In this document: one piece after another, positions 1 to 6,027 of the stretch
Position numbering within the stretch: the first letter of the stretch is position 1
Layout of the letters: the number at the start of each line of letters is the position of its first letter
From: OLB19 sp964624165
Lineage (GTDB): Bacteria > Patescibacteriota > Minisyncoccia > Phycocordibacterales > UBA918
Direction of reading: 5' to 3'
Assembly (NCBI GenBank): GCA_964624165.1
Contig: CAZUWG010000008.1
Span: 1-23,268, forward strand
Length of the DNA: 23,268 nucleotides
The notes under the pieces: generated by a model
What the model was told of the DNA's origin: nothing
Databases searched by the model: none
Seen by the model: only the letters and a program-made list of their open reading frames with translations
Program-made: the position numbers and the translations under genes

Positions 1-72
1 GTCGGGGAGCCGGGAATCGAACCCGGGCCTCACGGTCCCAAACCGCGTACACTACCATTATGCTACACCCCG
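1..72 (-). tRNA. tRNA-Pro (anticodon UGG)
   Basis: Read on the minus strand, the sequence begins CGGGGTGTAGC and folds as a full cloverleaf. The acceptor stem CGGGGTG pairs with CTCCCCG with one T-T mismatch. The anticodon stem CGCGG/CCGTG holds the loop TTTGGGA, giving anticodon TGG. The T arm CCGGG-TTCGATT-CCCGG is perfect. The discriminator base is A at position 2, followed by C at position 1. The window edge hides whether CCA is encoded. Confidence 0.95.
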
Positions 73-113
73 AATATTCACTTGCGCGAACATCATAGCA
101 TTTTTAAAAGAAA

Positions 114-713
114 ATGCGAGTGTATACTAAAGAGTATATGAAATCATTATATCTTGCCAACGCCGCCTACTTACTTCCGGCTACTTGGTACTTTCTTAAA
201 GACGCAAATTTTGAGTTTGTGATTTATGTGGCGGTGATTGTAGTGATTATAGGTGCTGTCTTCTCCCTGCAGCGCTACGCCGCTTTCCCACTTTGGATGC
301 TGTGGGCACTCTCCTTTTGGGGACTGCTTCATGTGCTAGGCGGAGCTGTCGAGACAAAAGACGGAGTATTATTTGCCTATCGTATATATCCATTCTTAGA
401 CCTAGGCGGTGAATTCTACATCCTCAAATACGACCAAGTTGTGCATTTATTCCTCTACGCGCTTGTGGGTGTAATGAGTTATGAACTACTCTTAAAACGA
501 ACTGCGGCGAGTGCTCTGTTCCTAGCTACTGCCGCTATTATGATTTCGGTCGGTATAAGTGGCATGAATGAGATTATGGAATTTTTGATTGCCATTTCTC
601 TTGAGCGAAATGGCGTAGGTGGCTACGAAAACGCGATGCTCGATCTTATATTCAACTTTAGCGGTGCCCTCTTGGCGACGAGCGTTTACGCCTATCTTCA
701 GAAGGCACGCTAA
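114..713 (+). CDS. YjdF-like multispanning membrane protein (DUF2238 family)
   Basis: The 199-residue protein has about six hydrophobic segments. Conserved polar motifs sit between them: HVLGGA, KYDQVVH, GMNEIMEF and YENAMLDLIFN. These Asp/His/Glu/Asn motifs inside membrane segments match the YjdF/DUF2238 family of inner-membrane proteins, whose function is not established. The start is uncertain. ATG at 114 has no Shine-Dalgarno. ATG at 138 (191 aa) is preceded by a TATACT box at 123-128 and AAAGAG at 129-134, which fits the short-leader pattern seen elsewhere here. The gene stands alone between tRNA-Pro and a long hairpin. Confidence 0.8.
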   Translation: MRVYTKEYMKSLYLANAAYLLPATWYFLKDANFEFVIYVAVIVVIIGAVFSLQRYAAFPLWMLWALSFWGLLHVLGGAVETKDGVLFAYRIYPFLDLGGEFYILKYDQVVHLFLYALVGVMSYELLLKRTAASALFLATAAIMISVGISGMNEIMEFLIAISLERNGVGGYENAMLDLIFNFSGALLATSVYAYLQKAR

Positions 714-734
714 AAGACAAAAGTCTTTTATAAA

Positions 735-775
735 GGACACAGGCCGCAAAACGGAACGTTTTGCGGCCTGTGTCC
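735..775. terminator. 19-bp perfect hairpin between convergent genes
   Basis: Arms 735-753 and 757-775 pair perfectly over 19 bp around the loop GAA. It lies between the end of the YjdF-like gene and the end of yraN, which converge. There is no T-tract on either side, so it is a terminator-like or mRNA 3'-end structure and not a classic intrinsic terminator. Confidence 0.6.
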
Positions 776-812
776 TCTCACGTTCACCCAACCATACGTT
801 TCACGTGGTACA

Positions 813-1259
813 CTAAGCGTCGATAATGTTGGGTATATACTTAGCCGTAGCGTATTTCTGATCTTTTACTAAACGCACGGCCACCACATCTAGCTGCCAC
901 TCCCCTTCATAGCCATGTTCTGTGCACCATAGCTCGATAGTGCGAAATAGTTTTGTGAGCTTAAATGCATGCACCTGCTCCTCCGGCCGCCACGTTTCAT
1001 GAGAAACAGCATAGTCTAAAGCGCGCTTTGTTTCATAGGAAACGGTTTTTACTTCTACAAAGTGAATTCTTTGCAAATCAGACACTTTAGCAAGCCTCTT
1101 TCCCTTACCTTGTCTCATAATAAGGTCGATTTCGCCACATTTTCGTAAAAAATTACGCTCAAGGAGTATTAGCCCTTTATTTTCAAGGTATTTTTGCGCA
1201 ATAAGTTCTCCACAGGCGCCCACTTTATTTTTCTGTCCTTTCTTTTTGTCTTGTAACAT
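813..1259 (-). CDS. yraN: YraN/UPF0102 family nuclease-like protein
   Basis: The 148-residue protein has the YraN restriction-endonuclease-like fold signature: GACGE (Glu17), CGEIDLI (Glu43, Asp45) and FVEVKT (Glu69, Lys71), in the spacing of the PD-(D/E)xK core. The C-terminal WQLDVVAV is also typical. The length matches the family (about 120-150 aa). YraN proteins are predicted Holliday-junction-type or DNA-processing nucleases, without a firmly established role. The start ATG at 1257-1259 directly abuts a parS-like site (1259-1274). No clear -10 is found at the usual short distance. Two weaker sites of the same repeat lie inside the coding region. Confidence 0.92.
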   Translation of the reverse strand: MLQDKKKGQKNKVGACGELIAQKYLENKGLILLERNFLRKCGEIDLIMRQGKGKRLAKVSDLQRIHFVEVKTVSYETKRALDYAVSHETWRPEEQVHAFKLTKLFRTIELWCTEHGYEGEWQLDVVAVRLVKDQKYATAKYIPNIIDA

Positions 1260-1274
1260 GTTTCACGTGAAACT

Positions 1275-1390
1275 ATTTTTTATTTCTATAAGTCGTCTTT
1301 TTTAGAAAATGGCTTTAAATATAGCTTTTATTTACTTACACCTTATCTCAGTTGTCCTTTATCCACTTATCCCCGTGGTTATCCCCAGTT
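1275..1390. other. AT-rich gap with DnaA-box-like 9-mers (possible oriC)
   Basis: The gap between yraN and msrA (1260-1548) holds an AT-rich stretch at about 1275-1340. It is followed by TTATCCACT (1359-1367, 8/9 to TTATCCACA), TTATCCCCG (1367-1375) and TTATCCCCA (1379-1387, 8/9), all on the plus strand. Parallel DnaA boxes beside an AT-rich segment, among parS-like sites, are the expected ingredients of a bacterial origin. dnaA and dnaN are not in this window. The rest of the gap contains parS-like sites and no convincing gene. Confidence 0.4.
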
Positions 1391-1548
1391 GCGCGTGATG
1401 CTACCATTTGTTTCATATGGAACTTCCGCGCTTATTGCTCCATTTTGGTTGTTTAAAAAAGAGCTTATGTTTCACGTGAAACGTTTTTACGTGTTTCATA
1501 TGGCACATCTTGGCTACCAGATAGCCATGTTCCATATGAAACACGTCT

Positions 1549-2046
1549 TTACGATAGGTAACTATCGAAATATACAGCGTGACACGTGTAACCAGCGGGA
1601 TTTTTTACTAAATAGTCTTGATGATACTCCTCAGCGGACCAGAAGTGGGTAAGGGGTTCAAGTGTCGTCACCACCAGATCAGGCCAACGGCCAGATCCGT
1701 CGACAATCCCTACCATCTCCACAGCAACACGCTTTTCTTCCGCATTGGCATAGAAAATAGCACTTCTGTAGCTCGTACCTTTATCATTACCTTGCTGGTT
1801 GCGGGTAGTAGGGTTGTGAATCTGAAAAAAGAAATCGAGAAGCTGTTTATAGCTTGTTTCACGTGGATCATAGGTGATTTTGACCGCTTCGGCGTGTCCG
1901 GGATGATTTTCGTAGGTGGGATTGTCGTTTTCTCCACCAGCATAGCCAACTTCGGTATCTTGTACGCCGGGCTGACTGCGCAGTAAGTCTTCCAAACCCC
2001 AAAAACACCCGCCCGCCAACACCGCCGTTTTAAAGTTGTGTTCCAT
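1549..2046 (-). CDS. msrA: Peptide-methionine (S)-S-oxide reductase MsrA
   Basis: The enzyme reduces methionine-S-sulfoxide in proteins using a catalytic cysteine. The 165-residue protein has the active-site motif GCFWG (Cys14), then GYAGG, the family block HNPTTRNQQGND followed by GTSYRSAIFY, and AEEYHQDYL. A cysteine in YTCHAV near the C terminus could act in resolution. ATG at 2046 is preferred over an upstream GTG at 2073, because a TATACT box (2054-2059) lies 7 nt before it and the longer start would overlap that promoter. The start codon is inside a parS-like site (2039-2054), and another site lies within the gene (1855-1870). Confidence 0.95.
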   Translation of the reverse strand: MEHNFKTAVLAGGCFWGLEDLLRSQPGVQDTEVGYAGGENDNPTYENHPGHAEAVKITYDPRETSYKQLLDFFFQIHNPTTRNQQGNDKGTSYRSAIFYANAEEKRVAVEMVGIVDGSGRWPDLVVTTLEPLTHFWSAEEYHQDYLVKNPAGYTCHAVYFDSYLS

Positions 2047-2148
2047 ATGAAACAGTATACGCCATCTAAGCACCGAAAAACACTTTTTGCAGTGTATGTT
2101 TCCCCTGAAACATCTATTTTGACATGCTACACTGTTTCATATGGAACT
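2039..2148. promoter_or_regulatory. Divergent msrA/cupin promoter region with inverted identical cassettes
   Basis: On the minus strand, 2059 to 2040 reads TATACTGTTTCATATGGAAC. On the plus strand, 2128-2147 reads TACACTGTTTCATATGGAAC. The two 20-mers differ at one base. Each joins a -10 box to a parS-like site whose ATG is the start codon of msrA or of the cupin gene. A third site (2097-2112) lies between them. The plus-strand copy has an extended -10 (TGC before TACACT, 2125-2133). A protein bound here would cover both transcription starts. Confidence 0.6.
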
Positions 2149-2425
2149 TTCTGAGCGCTGGATAGAAACTTTTGAAAAAGAAGGCTTCGCCCAGGTGTAT
2201 GAATGGTCGGATGCGCCACATACCCATTACGAGCTACATGCGCACAAGGGCAAGGTGTCACTCTTTGTGACTGATGGGGCGATTGATTTTGATTTTGTTG
2301 GAGAGAAAAAGGAAGTGCGCGCGGGCGAACGGTTTGATGTGCCGGTCGGTATAATGCATTCTGCGACTGTCGGGCCACAGGGTTGGATTGTAATTGTAGC
2401 GGAGGAGATTGCCGGTGATGCTTAA
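2141..2425 (+). CDS. Small single-domain cupin protein
   Basis: The 94-residue protein is almost entirely one cupin barrel. Candidate metal ligands are in PHTHYELHAH (His27, His29, Glu31, His33, His35), and a second motif MHSATVG carries His73. The segment AGERFDVPVGIMH is the usual turn and strand before the second histidine. The substrate cannot be predicted. The start ATG lies 7 nt after the TACACT box with no Shine-Dalgarno, so the mRNA is probably leaderless. The next gene follows after 4 nt (or overlaps), so the two form an operon, divergent from msrA. Confidence 0.8.
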   Translation: MELSERWIETFEKEGFAQVYEWSDAPHTHYELHAHKGKVSLFVTDGAIDFDFVGEKKEVRAGERFDVPVGIMHSATVGPQGWIVIVAEEIAGDA

Positions 2426-2429
2426 CATT

Positions 2430-2693
2430 ATGTGGTACGTTTATATCCTGCACTGTGCAGATGGAACTCTCTATACCGGCGCTACCAGCGATCTCGTTCG
2501 CAGGCTACGGATACACAATGGGGAAGAAAAGGGGAGTGAAGCTAAGTACACGAAGGCGCGTCGGCCGGTCATGCTCGCGTATAGCTCAGTGTTTCCTGAT
2601 AAATCTTCAGCCATGAAACGTGAGTGGGAGATAAAGCAGCTTACCAGAGTTGAAAAACTAACGTTGATTAATCAGTCTGGCGGTAGTTCCTAA
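2430..2693 (+). CDS. GIY-YIG superfamily nuclease (UPF0213/YhbQ-like)
   Basis: The 87-residue protein begins with the GIY-YIG core: YVYILHC (3-9) and LYTGATSDLVRRLRIHN (14-30), with the conserved Arg in the helix. Later KYTKARRPV and AMKREWEIKQL contain the catalytic Glu region. Short stand-alone proteins of this type are structure-selective nuclease-like, generally without a known partner. ATG at 2430 fits the family start. ATG at 2418, which overlaps the end of the cupin gene and has GGAGGAG 12 nt upstream, is an alternative that adds four residues. Confidence 0.9.
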   Translation: MWYVYILHCADGTLYTGATSDLVRRLRIHNGEEKGSEAKYTKARRPVMLAYSSVFPDKSSAMKREWEIKQLTRVEKLTLINQSGGSS

Positions 2694-2715
2694 GTAAGGT
2701 TTCAATCCTTTAACT

Positions 2716-2755
2716 GGAACAAAAAAACAGGGCCTAGGCCCTGTTATTTTGTTCC
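2716..2755. terminator. Bidirectional hairpin terminator between GIY-YIG gene and tRNA-Gly
   Basis: The outer stem GGAACAAAA/TTTTGTTCC (2716-2724, 2747-2755) continues through one A-A mismatch into a perfect 20-bp palindrome (2726-2745). The A-rich and T-rich flanks suit termination in both directions: the cupin/GIY-YIG operon from the left and tRNA-Gly from the right. Confidence 0.75.
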
Positions 2756-2757
2756 TG

Positions 2758-2828
2758 TGCGGCCAGGGGGAATCGAACCCCCGACTAATCCTTGGCAAGG
2801 ACTCATTATACCACTTAACCATGGCCGC
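2758..2828 (-). tRNA. tRNA-Gly (anticodon GCC)
   Basis: The minus strand gives a clean cloverleaf. The acceptor GCGGCCA/TGGCCGC is perfect, with discriminator A at 2758. The anticodon stem AGTCC/GGATT holds the loop TTGCCAA (GCC). The T arm GGGGG-TTCGATT-CCCCC is perfect. The bases after the discriminator are CAG, so CCA is not encoded and must be added by the Cca enzyme. It starts only 5 nt after the stop codon of the HTH gene on the same strand. Confidence 0.96.
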
Positions 2829-2833
2829 ATTAA

Positions 2834-3502
2834 TTATTTCGACAAGTCCTTCGTTGCAAGCGCAATCCAATGCATCAGCTTCAACTTGAGGATTGTGCTG
2901 CCGATTATAGTATTTCCAACGCCATATTGCAACGTGTCGCGCTGTGACTTTCCGGGTATTACTTGATGTTTGTAAAAATTTTCAGGCTTGAGTTTGAGTT
3001 GCTTAGACCATTCAGCCACACACTTACCTTCACTCATATCAGGATACAGCACCAGCCAAAATTTTATCTTTGACCGCGTCGTATCGGTATATTTGATTAA
3101 AAAAGCCAAGAATACCTTATGCACCTCTATTCGTGAGCTCGCTAGGCGAATGCGCCCTCTATGGGTCACATCACCAGCCGCAGCGTACGCCATTAGACCG
3201 GCAGCAAAGAGTGGGTCTTTTTTATAGTGCCGATATTCAACCACAGCTGAGCGCTCTACTTCTTTATAACGTTTTTCACGCTCAGTATTTTTGGCTTTAT
3301 TAAGGAGAGAAATTCGCGCCCGGTTATCTTTAGCAGCTTTTAGCGTATTGGCTGCAGTAATCTTTTTAGAAAAGGCTTTGCCTTTGAACCAATTACTGAT
3401 AGTGCTCTTACTCACACCACAGAGCTTAGCTATTTCACTATAAGAAAAACCTTGCTTCCGATAATACGTTGCTAATTCGAGGTTTTCTGGAATATGTACC
3501 AT
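2834..3502 (-). CDS. HTH protein with degenerate LAGLIDADG-like domain
   Basis: The 222-residue protein starts with a helix-turn-helix (about 16-42: FSYSEIAKLCGVSKSTISNW), then a basic helix. From about residue 97, PLFAAGLMAYAAAGD followed by IRLASSRIEVHKVFLAFL resembles the LAGLIDADG fold found in stand-alone bacterial HTH proteins. The first acidic position of the classic motif is altered, so a DNA-binding regulator is more likely than an active homing endonuclease. That reading is inference. The gene lies next to tRNA-Gly with no terminator between, so the tRNA may be co-transcribed. A 41-bp imperfect palindrome covers its start. Confidence 0.65.
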   Translation of the reverse strand: MVHIPENLELATYYRKQGFSYSEIAKLCGVSKSTISNWFKGKAFSKKITAANTLKAAKDNRARISLLNKAKNTEREKRYKEVERSAVVEYRHYKKDPLFAAGLMAYAAAGDVTHRGRIRLASSRIEVHKVFLAFLIKYTDTTRSKIKFWLVLYPDMSEGKCVAEWSKQLKLKPENFYKHQVIPGKSQRDTLQYGVGNTIIGSTILKLKLMHWIALATKDLSK

Positions 3503-3536
3503 ACGATATGTATATTATATACTATATCATCGGTAC
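3496..3536. promoter_or_regulatory. Imperfect palindrome over the start of the HTH gene
   Basis: GTACC at 3496-3500 is mirrored by GGTAC at 3532-3536, and the AT-rich inside (3504-3528) is also close to palindromic. It spans the start codon and a TATAAT-like box on the minus strand. Its position in front of an HTH gene suggests an autoregulatory operator; that is inference. Confidence 0.4.
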
Positions 3537-3676
3537 AAAATATAGTCTTAGCGGGGAAAAGTGCTTTGTATAACAACAGGTGAGAGAAGGCAGCCAAGAC
3601 AGAGCCTCGGTTGCTTTTCTTTTTCGCCAAAATACCGTAGGATGCACACACTTCCTCACACGCCGAAAAGGGAAGT

Positions 3677-3699
3677 GGGCGGCGGCTTCGCCGCCGCCC
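3677..3699. other. GC-only hairpin upstream of tRNA-Arg
   Basis: GGGCGGCGGC (3677-3686) pairs perfectly with GCCGCCGCCC (3690-3699) around TTC. No T-tract follows. The gap 3537-3712 otherwise shows no gene. The hairpin would lie in the 5' part of a tRNA-Arg precursor or terminate an upstream transcript. Confidence 0.5.
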
Positions 3700-3712
3700 C
3701 TACGCACACACC

Positions 3713-3784
3713 GCGCCTGTGGTGAAATGGATATCATTCGTGGTTTCGGCCCACGCGTTCTGGGTTCGAGTCCTGGCAGGCGCA
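3713..3784 (+). tRNA. tRNA-Arg (anticodon UCG)
   Basis: The acceptor GCGCCTG/CAGGCGC is perfect, with discriminator A at 3784. The anticodon stem CGTGG/CCACG encloses TTTCGGC, giving TCG. The T arm CTGGG-TTCGAGT-CCTGG is regular. The following bases are CAT, so CCA is not encoded. Confidence 0.96.
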
Positions 3785-3790
3785 CATACG

Positions 3791-3827
3791 CAAAACACCG
3801 CAATCCCTTTGGGATTGCGGTGTTTTG
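3791..3827. terminator. 17-bp hairpin terminator after tRNA-Arg
   Basis: Arms 3791-3807 and 3811-3827 pair perfectly over 17 bp with loop TTT, ending in TTTTG and followed by TTTATTG. It serves tRNA-Arg on the plus strand. On the minus strand its CAAAACA side can end the small gene at 3837-4118. Confidence 0.85.
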
Positions 3828-3836
3828 TTTATTGAA

Positions 3837-4118
3837 TCAAGATTCCAACCAAACGATGACAGACTTATCTAGCCATCCCGTATACTGTCCTGTTATTATT
3901 TTTGTTACACAAATACGATCATTAGGATCTAGGACCTTTCCTAGATAATCAAAACAATCTTTTGCGGAATAATTTGTTTTTACAAAAACCACAGACTCAA
4001 GATTAGGGTCTTCTGTCCAGGCAAAACCATTATTGAGTAACGCATAAAATGCTCTTCTAGTCTCAACGTATGTAACACCTTCCTTGTTAAAATTCCATGT
4101 AATTAAATATTTATTCAT
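3837..4118 (-). CDS. Small Cas2/SinR-like conserved hypothetical protein
   Basis: The 93-residue product opens with YLITWNFNKEGVTY. It then has a helix (RRAFYALLNN), a strand (SVVFVKT), a second helix (AKDCFDYLGKVL), LDPNDRICVTKI, and a C-terminal GQYTGWLDKSVIVWL. This strand-helix-strand order and the NDR-x-V-x-K-I plus GWL ending resemble small proteins annotated as SinR-like, with a Cas2-type ferredoxin fold. No cas genes or repeats are nearby, so it is not a CRISPR component. Function is unknown. The start at 4118 is preferred to one nine codons upstream. Confidence 0.55.
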   Translation of the reverse strand: MNKYLITWNFNKEGVTYVETRRAFYALLNNGFAWTEDPNLESVVFVKTNYSAKDCFDYLGKVLDPNDRICVTKIITGQYTGWLDKSVIVWLES

Positions 4119-4150
4119 AAAATGAATTTTATTGTTTGAACACACCTCGG

Positions 4151-4245
4151 TTGACCAGCTGCGTAGCTGGGGTACACTAAGTGTATTCAGATATTAATCG
4201 TCTGAGCAAAAAACCTATGCCCGCAAAAGCCGGGTTTTTTGCTAC
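4151..4245 (+). ncRNA. Candidate short RNA with its own promoter and terminator
   Basis: TTGACC (4151-4156), a 16-bp spacer and TACACT (4173-4178) form a good promoter, predicting a start near 4185. The transcript would end at a hairpin with arms GCAAAAAACC (4206-4215) and GGTTTTTTGC (4233-4242), whose 3' arm carries six T. The RNA would be about 60 nt with no open reading frame. A second hairpin, CCAGCT-GCGT-AGCTGG (4155-4170), lies within the promoter spacer. No known RNA family is recognised. Confidence 0.4.
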
Positions 4246-4315
4246 TCATATCATTATATCAAGAGTGATCAAAGCCTATTGATAAACACAGCGACATAAG
4301 CGCTAACTTTCGTCA

Positions 4316-4340
4316 CCTTATACACAGCATGTGTATAAGG
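4316..4340. promoter_or_regulatory. 10-bp inverted repeat upstream of cca
   Basis: CCTTATACAC (4316-4325) and GTGTATAAGG (4331-4340) are perfect inverted repeats around AGCAT. They lie 44 bp upstream of the cca extended -10 and could be an operator. They also contain a TATACA box, so they could be a second promoter. Confidence 0.35.
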
Positions 4341-4383
4341 TAGAAACTACAGCACGCTTCTAAAGAAAAATGTTGTGTTTTTC

Positions 4384-4392
4384 TGCTACAAT
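4384..4392 (+). promoter_or_regulatory. Extended -10 promoter of cca
   Basis: TGCTACAAT matches the extended -10 form TGn-TATAAT with one mismatch. It ends 6 nt before the ATG at 4399, so the predicted transcription start coincides with the start codon. This rules out the in-frame GTG at 4375, which would lie upstream of the promoter. Confidence 0.65.
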
Positions 4393-4398
4393 ACACTC

Positions 4399-5874
4399 AT
4401 GAATCGCTTCGATATACCAGCGGAAGTACTTAGTGTCGCAGAAACCTTGAAAAAGGGTGGTTTTGAAGCGTATTTGGTTGGCGGCTGTGTGCGAGACTTG
4501 CTACTTAAGCGCACCCCAAAAGACTGGGACCTCACCACCAACGCCACCCCTGAAGAAATCATGACGTTGTGGCCACCTGATGACACCTTTTGCAACAACG
4601 ATTACGGCACCGTAGGCGTCAAGAATGACGATGCCGAAGGCGCACCATTTCATGTGGTGGAAGTAACGCCGTACCGGAGTGAGAGCGGTTATAGCGACAG
4701 CCGTCGCCCCGATCGGGTTGAATTTGGAGTCTCGCTCGAGGAAGACCTTAAGCGTCGCGATTTCACTGTCAATGCGATTGCCTTTGACCCCCTGACCGAT
4801 GTGATGGTTGATTTGTTTGAAGGTCAAGACGACCTAAGAAAGAAACGCCTAAAGACAGTTGGCAACCCCGACGAACGCTTTGGCGAGGACGCGCTTCGGA
4901 TGCTGCGGGCGGTACGTCTCGCCACCGAGCTTAATTTTGCGATTGAGAGCGCTACTATGGCGTCTATTGTAGAAAATAACGTGCGTTTAAGCCATATTTC
5001 TATTGAACGTATCTCTGATGAGTTTTATAAAATAATATTGAGCAACGAGCCAATGCAAGGGATTGTACTCCTTGAAAAACTCGGTCTGTTGCCATATATC
5101 CTTCCAGAACTCCTTGAGAGCATTGGAGTCGAACAAGGGGGAGCGCATGCGTATGATGTTTACGAGCACCTACTGCGCACGCTCCAAGCTGCCGCTGACA
5201 AACAACTTTCGCCAGAGCTCCGCTATGCGGCACTCTTGCATGACATCGCCAAGCCAGCCACCAGGCGCGAGGGTGGGAAAAATAAGCGTTATACCTTTTT
5301 TGGGCATGAGGTTGTCGGAGCAAAGATGGCTAGCACCATCCTGCGACGCCTAAAACTGCCACGAGACTTCACCGACAAGGTGGTCAGCTTGATACGGTGG
5401 CATATGTTTTTTGCCGACCCCGATGAAATCACCTTAGCGGCAGTACGCCGAACGATTGTGCGGATTGGGGAAGACAACATTGAAGACCTGCTCACTTTAC
5501 GCGTACTTGACCGAATAGGAACAGGCCGACCAAAGGAGCAGCCCTTTCGCTTTCGTAAATACAAAGCAATGGTTGACCAAGCGTTGCGAGAACCGATCTC
5601 AGTAAAGCTTCTAAAGACCAATGGTGACCGTATCATGAAGCAAACTGGTGAAAAGCCAGGACGCAAAGTGGGGTATGTGTTGCACGCACTCCTGGAAGAA
5701 GTGCTTGAAGATCCAAGTAAGAATACCGAGGAATATATGGACAATCGCGTAAAAGAGCTACTAAAACACTCTGAAACCGAGCTTAAAGCCCTCGCTGATG
5801 CAGGAAAAGAAAAACAGGCATCTGCTGAAGCAGCTGCCTTAAAGAGCATCGCCAAGGAGCATAAGGTAGGCTAA
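4399..5874 (+). CDS. cca: CCA-adding enzyme / tRNA nucleotidyltransferase (poly(A) polymerase family)
   Basis: The enzyme adds or repairs the 3' CCA of tRNAs. The 491-residue protein has the class II nucleotidyltransferase head: YLVGGCVRDLLL, then DWDLTT (catalytic Asp pair), YGTVGV, and RRDFTVNAIA. GEDALRMLRAVRLATEL is the RNA-binding motif. A central HD domain follows (YAALLHDIAKP, FFGHEVVGA, SLIRWH). The C-terminal 90 residues are charged and helical. The two complete tRNA genes here do not encode CCA, which fits a required role. The gene is probably monocistronic, from an extended -10 to the hairpin at 5885. The mRNA is predicted to be leaderless. Confidence 0.95.
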   Translation: MNRFDIPAEVLSVAETLKKGGFEAYLVGGCVRDLLLKRTPKDWDLTTNATPEEIMTLWPPDDTFCNNDYGTVGVKNDDAEGAPFHVVEVTPYRSESGYSDSRRPDRVEFGVSLEEDLKRRDFTVNAIAFDPLTDVMVDLFEGQDDLRKKRLKTVGNPDERFGEDALRMLRAVRLATELNFAIESATMASIVENNVRLSHISIERISDEFYKIILSNEPMQGIVLLEKLGLLPYILPELLESIGVEQGGAHAYDVYEHLLRTLQAAADKQLSPELRYAALLHDIAKPATRREGGKNKRYTFFGHEVVGAKMASTILRRLKLPRDFTDKVVSLIRWHMFFADPDEITLAAVRRTIVRIGEDNIEDLLTLRVLDRIGTGRPKEQPFRFRKYKAMVDQALREPISVKLLKTNGDRIMKQTGEKPGRKVGYVLHALLEEVLEDPSKNTEEYMDNRVKELLKHSETELKALADAGKEKQASAEAAALKSIAKEHKVG

Positions 5875-5884
5875 GCTTGACTAT

Positions 5885-5920
5885 GAAAACGCCGCAAACC
5901 AAAAGGTTTGCGGCGTTTTC
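5885..5920. terminator. 16-bp hairpin terminator after cca
   Basis: Arms 5885-5900 and 5905-5920 pair perfectly over 16 bp with loop AAAA. The 3' arm ends in GTTTTC, giving a short T-tract inside the stem. Confidence 0.85.
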
Positions 5921-6027
5921 TATACAAAATATGGGCGCTAAATGTCCCGCGACACTATATCAAGTAGCATCCTACTAAATTTAAAAGCTTACTCTGGGCA
6001 AAAGTGCCCAGAAATATCATTTTACAT

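Larger units (their letters stand above)
797..2148. repeat. Cluster of about twelve parS-like 16-bp near-palindromes
   Basis: Reference is the ParB site consensus TGTTTCACGTGAAACA. Sites with a CACGTG core: 1259-1274 and 1468-1483 (15/16 each), 1855-1870 (14/16), 797-812 (13/16). A CATATG-core variant of form TGTTYCATATGRAACA occurs at 1409-1424, 1492-1507, 1528-1543, 2039-2054 and 2133-2148; the copies at 1528 and 2039 are identical. Other variants are 2097-2112 (14/16), 993-1008 (13/16) and 1029-1044 (intact GTTTC and GAAAC half-sites). Sites fall both inside coding sequence (yraN, msrA) and between genes. I saw no comparable density elsewhere in the window. They are most simply binding sites for one dimeric protein; ParB/Noc is the best match by sequence. 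Confidence 0.75.

Noticed and set aside
1389..1652. Open frame of 87 codons on the plus strand between yraN and msrA
   Set aside because: It is built from parS-like repeats (FHVKR, FHMKH come from the repeat itself) and runs into the msrA coding region on the opposite strand. No family match.
2119..2124. Perfect TTGACA upstream of the cupin gene
   Set aside because: It is only 3 bp from the TACACT box, too close to act as its -35, and no other -10 lies at 16-18 bp with a matching start.
3577..3605. Resemblance to the SRP RNA core (AGAAGGCAGCCAAGACAGA)
   Set aside because: The universal GGTCAGG-CCGGAAGG-AGCAGCC order is incomplete: the 5' side of the helix is missing and the tetraloop does not close.
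3522..3803. Open frame on the minus strand across tRNA-Arg
   Set aside because: It is antisense to a clear tRNA and to the GC hairpin. Low-complexity translation.
3837..4118. CRISPR adaptation protein Cas2
   Set aside because: Only the general fold style is shared. There is no repeat array and there are no cas genes in the window.
5289..5855. 188-codon open frame antisense to cca
   Set aside because: Serine/arginine-rich shadow of a well-supported gene.
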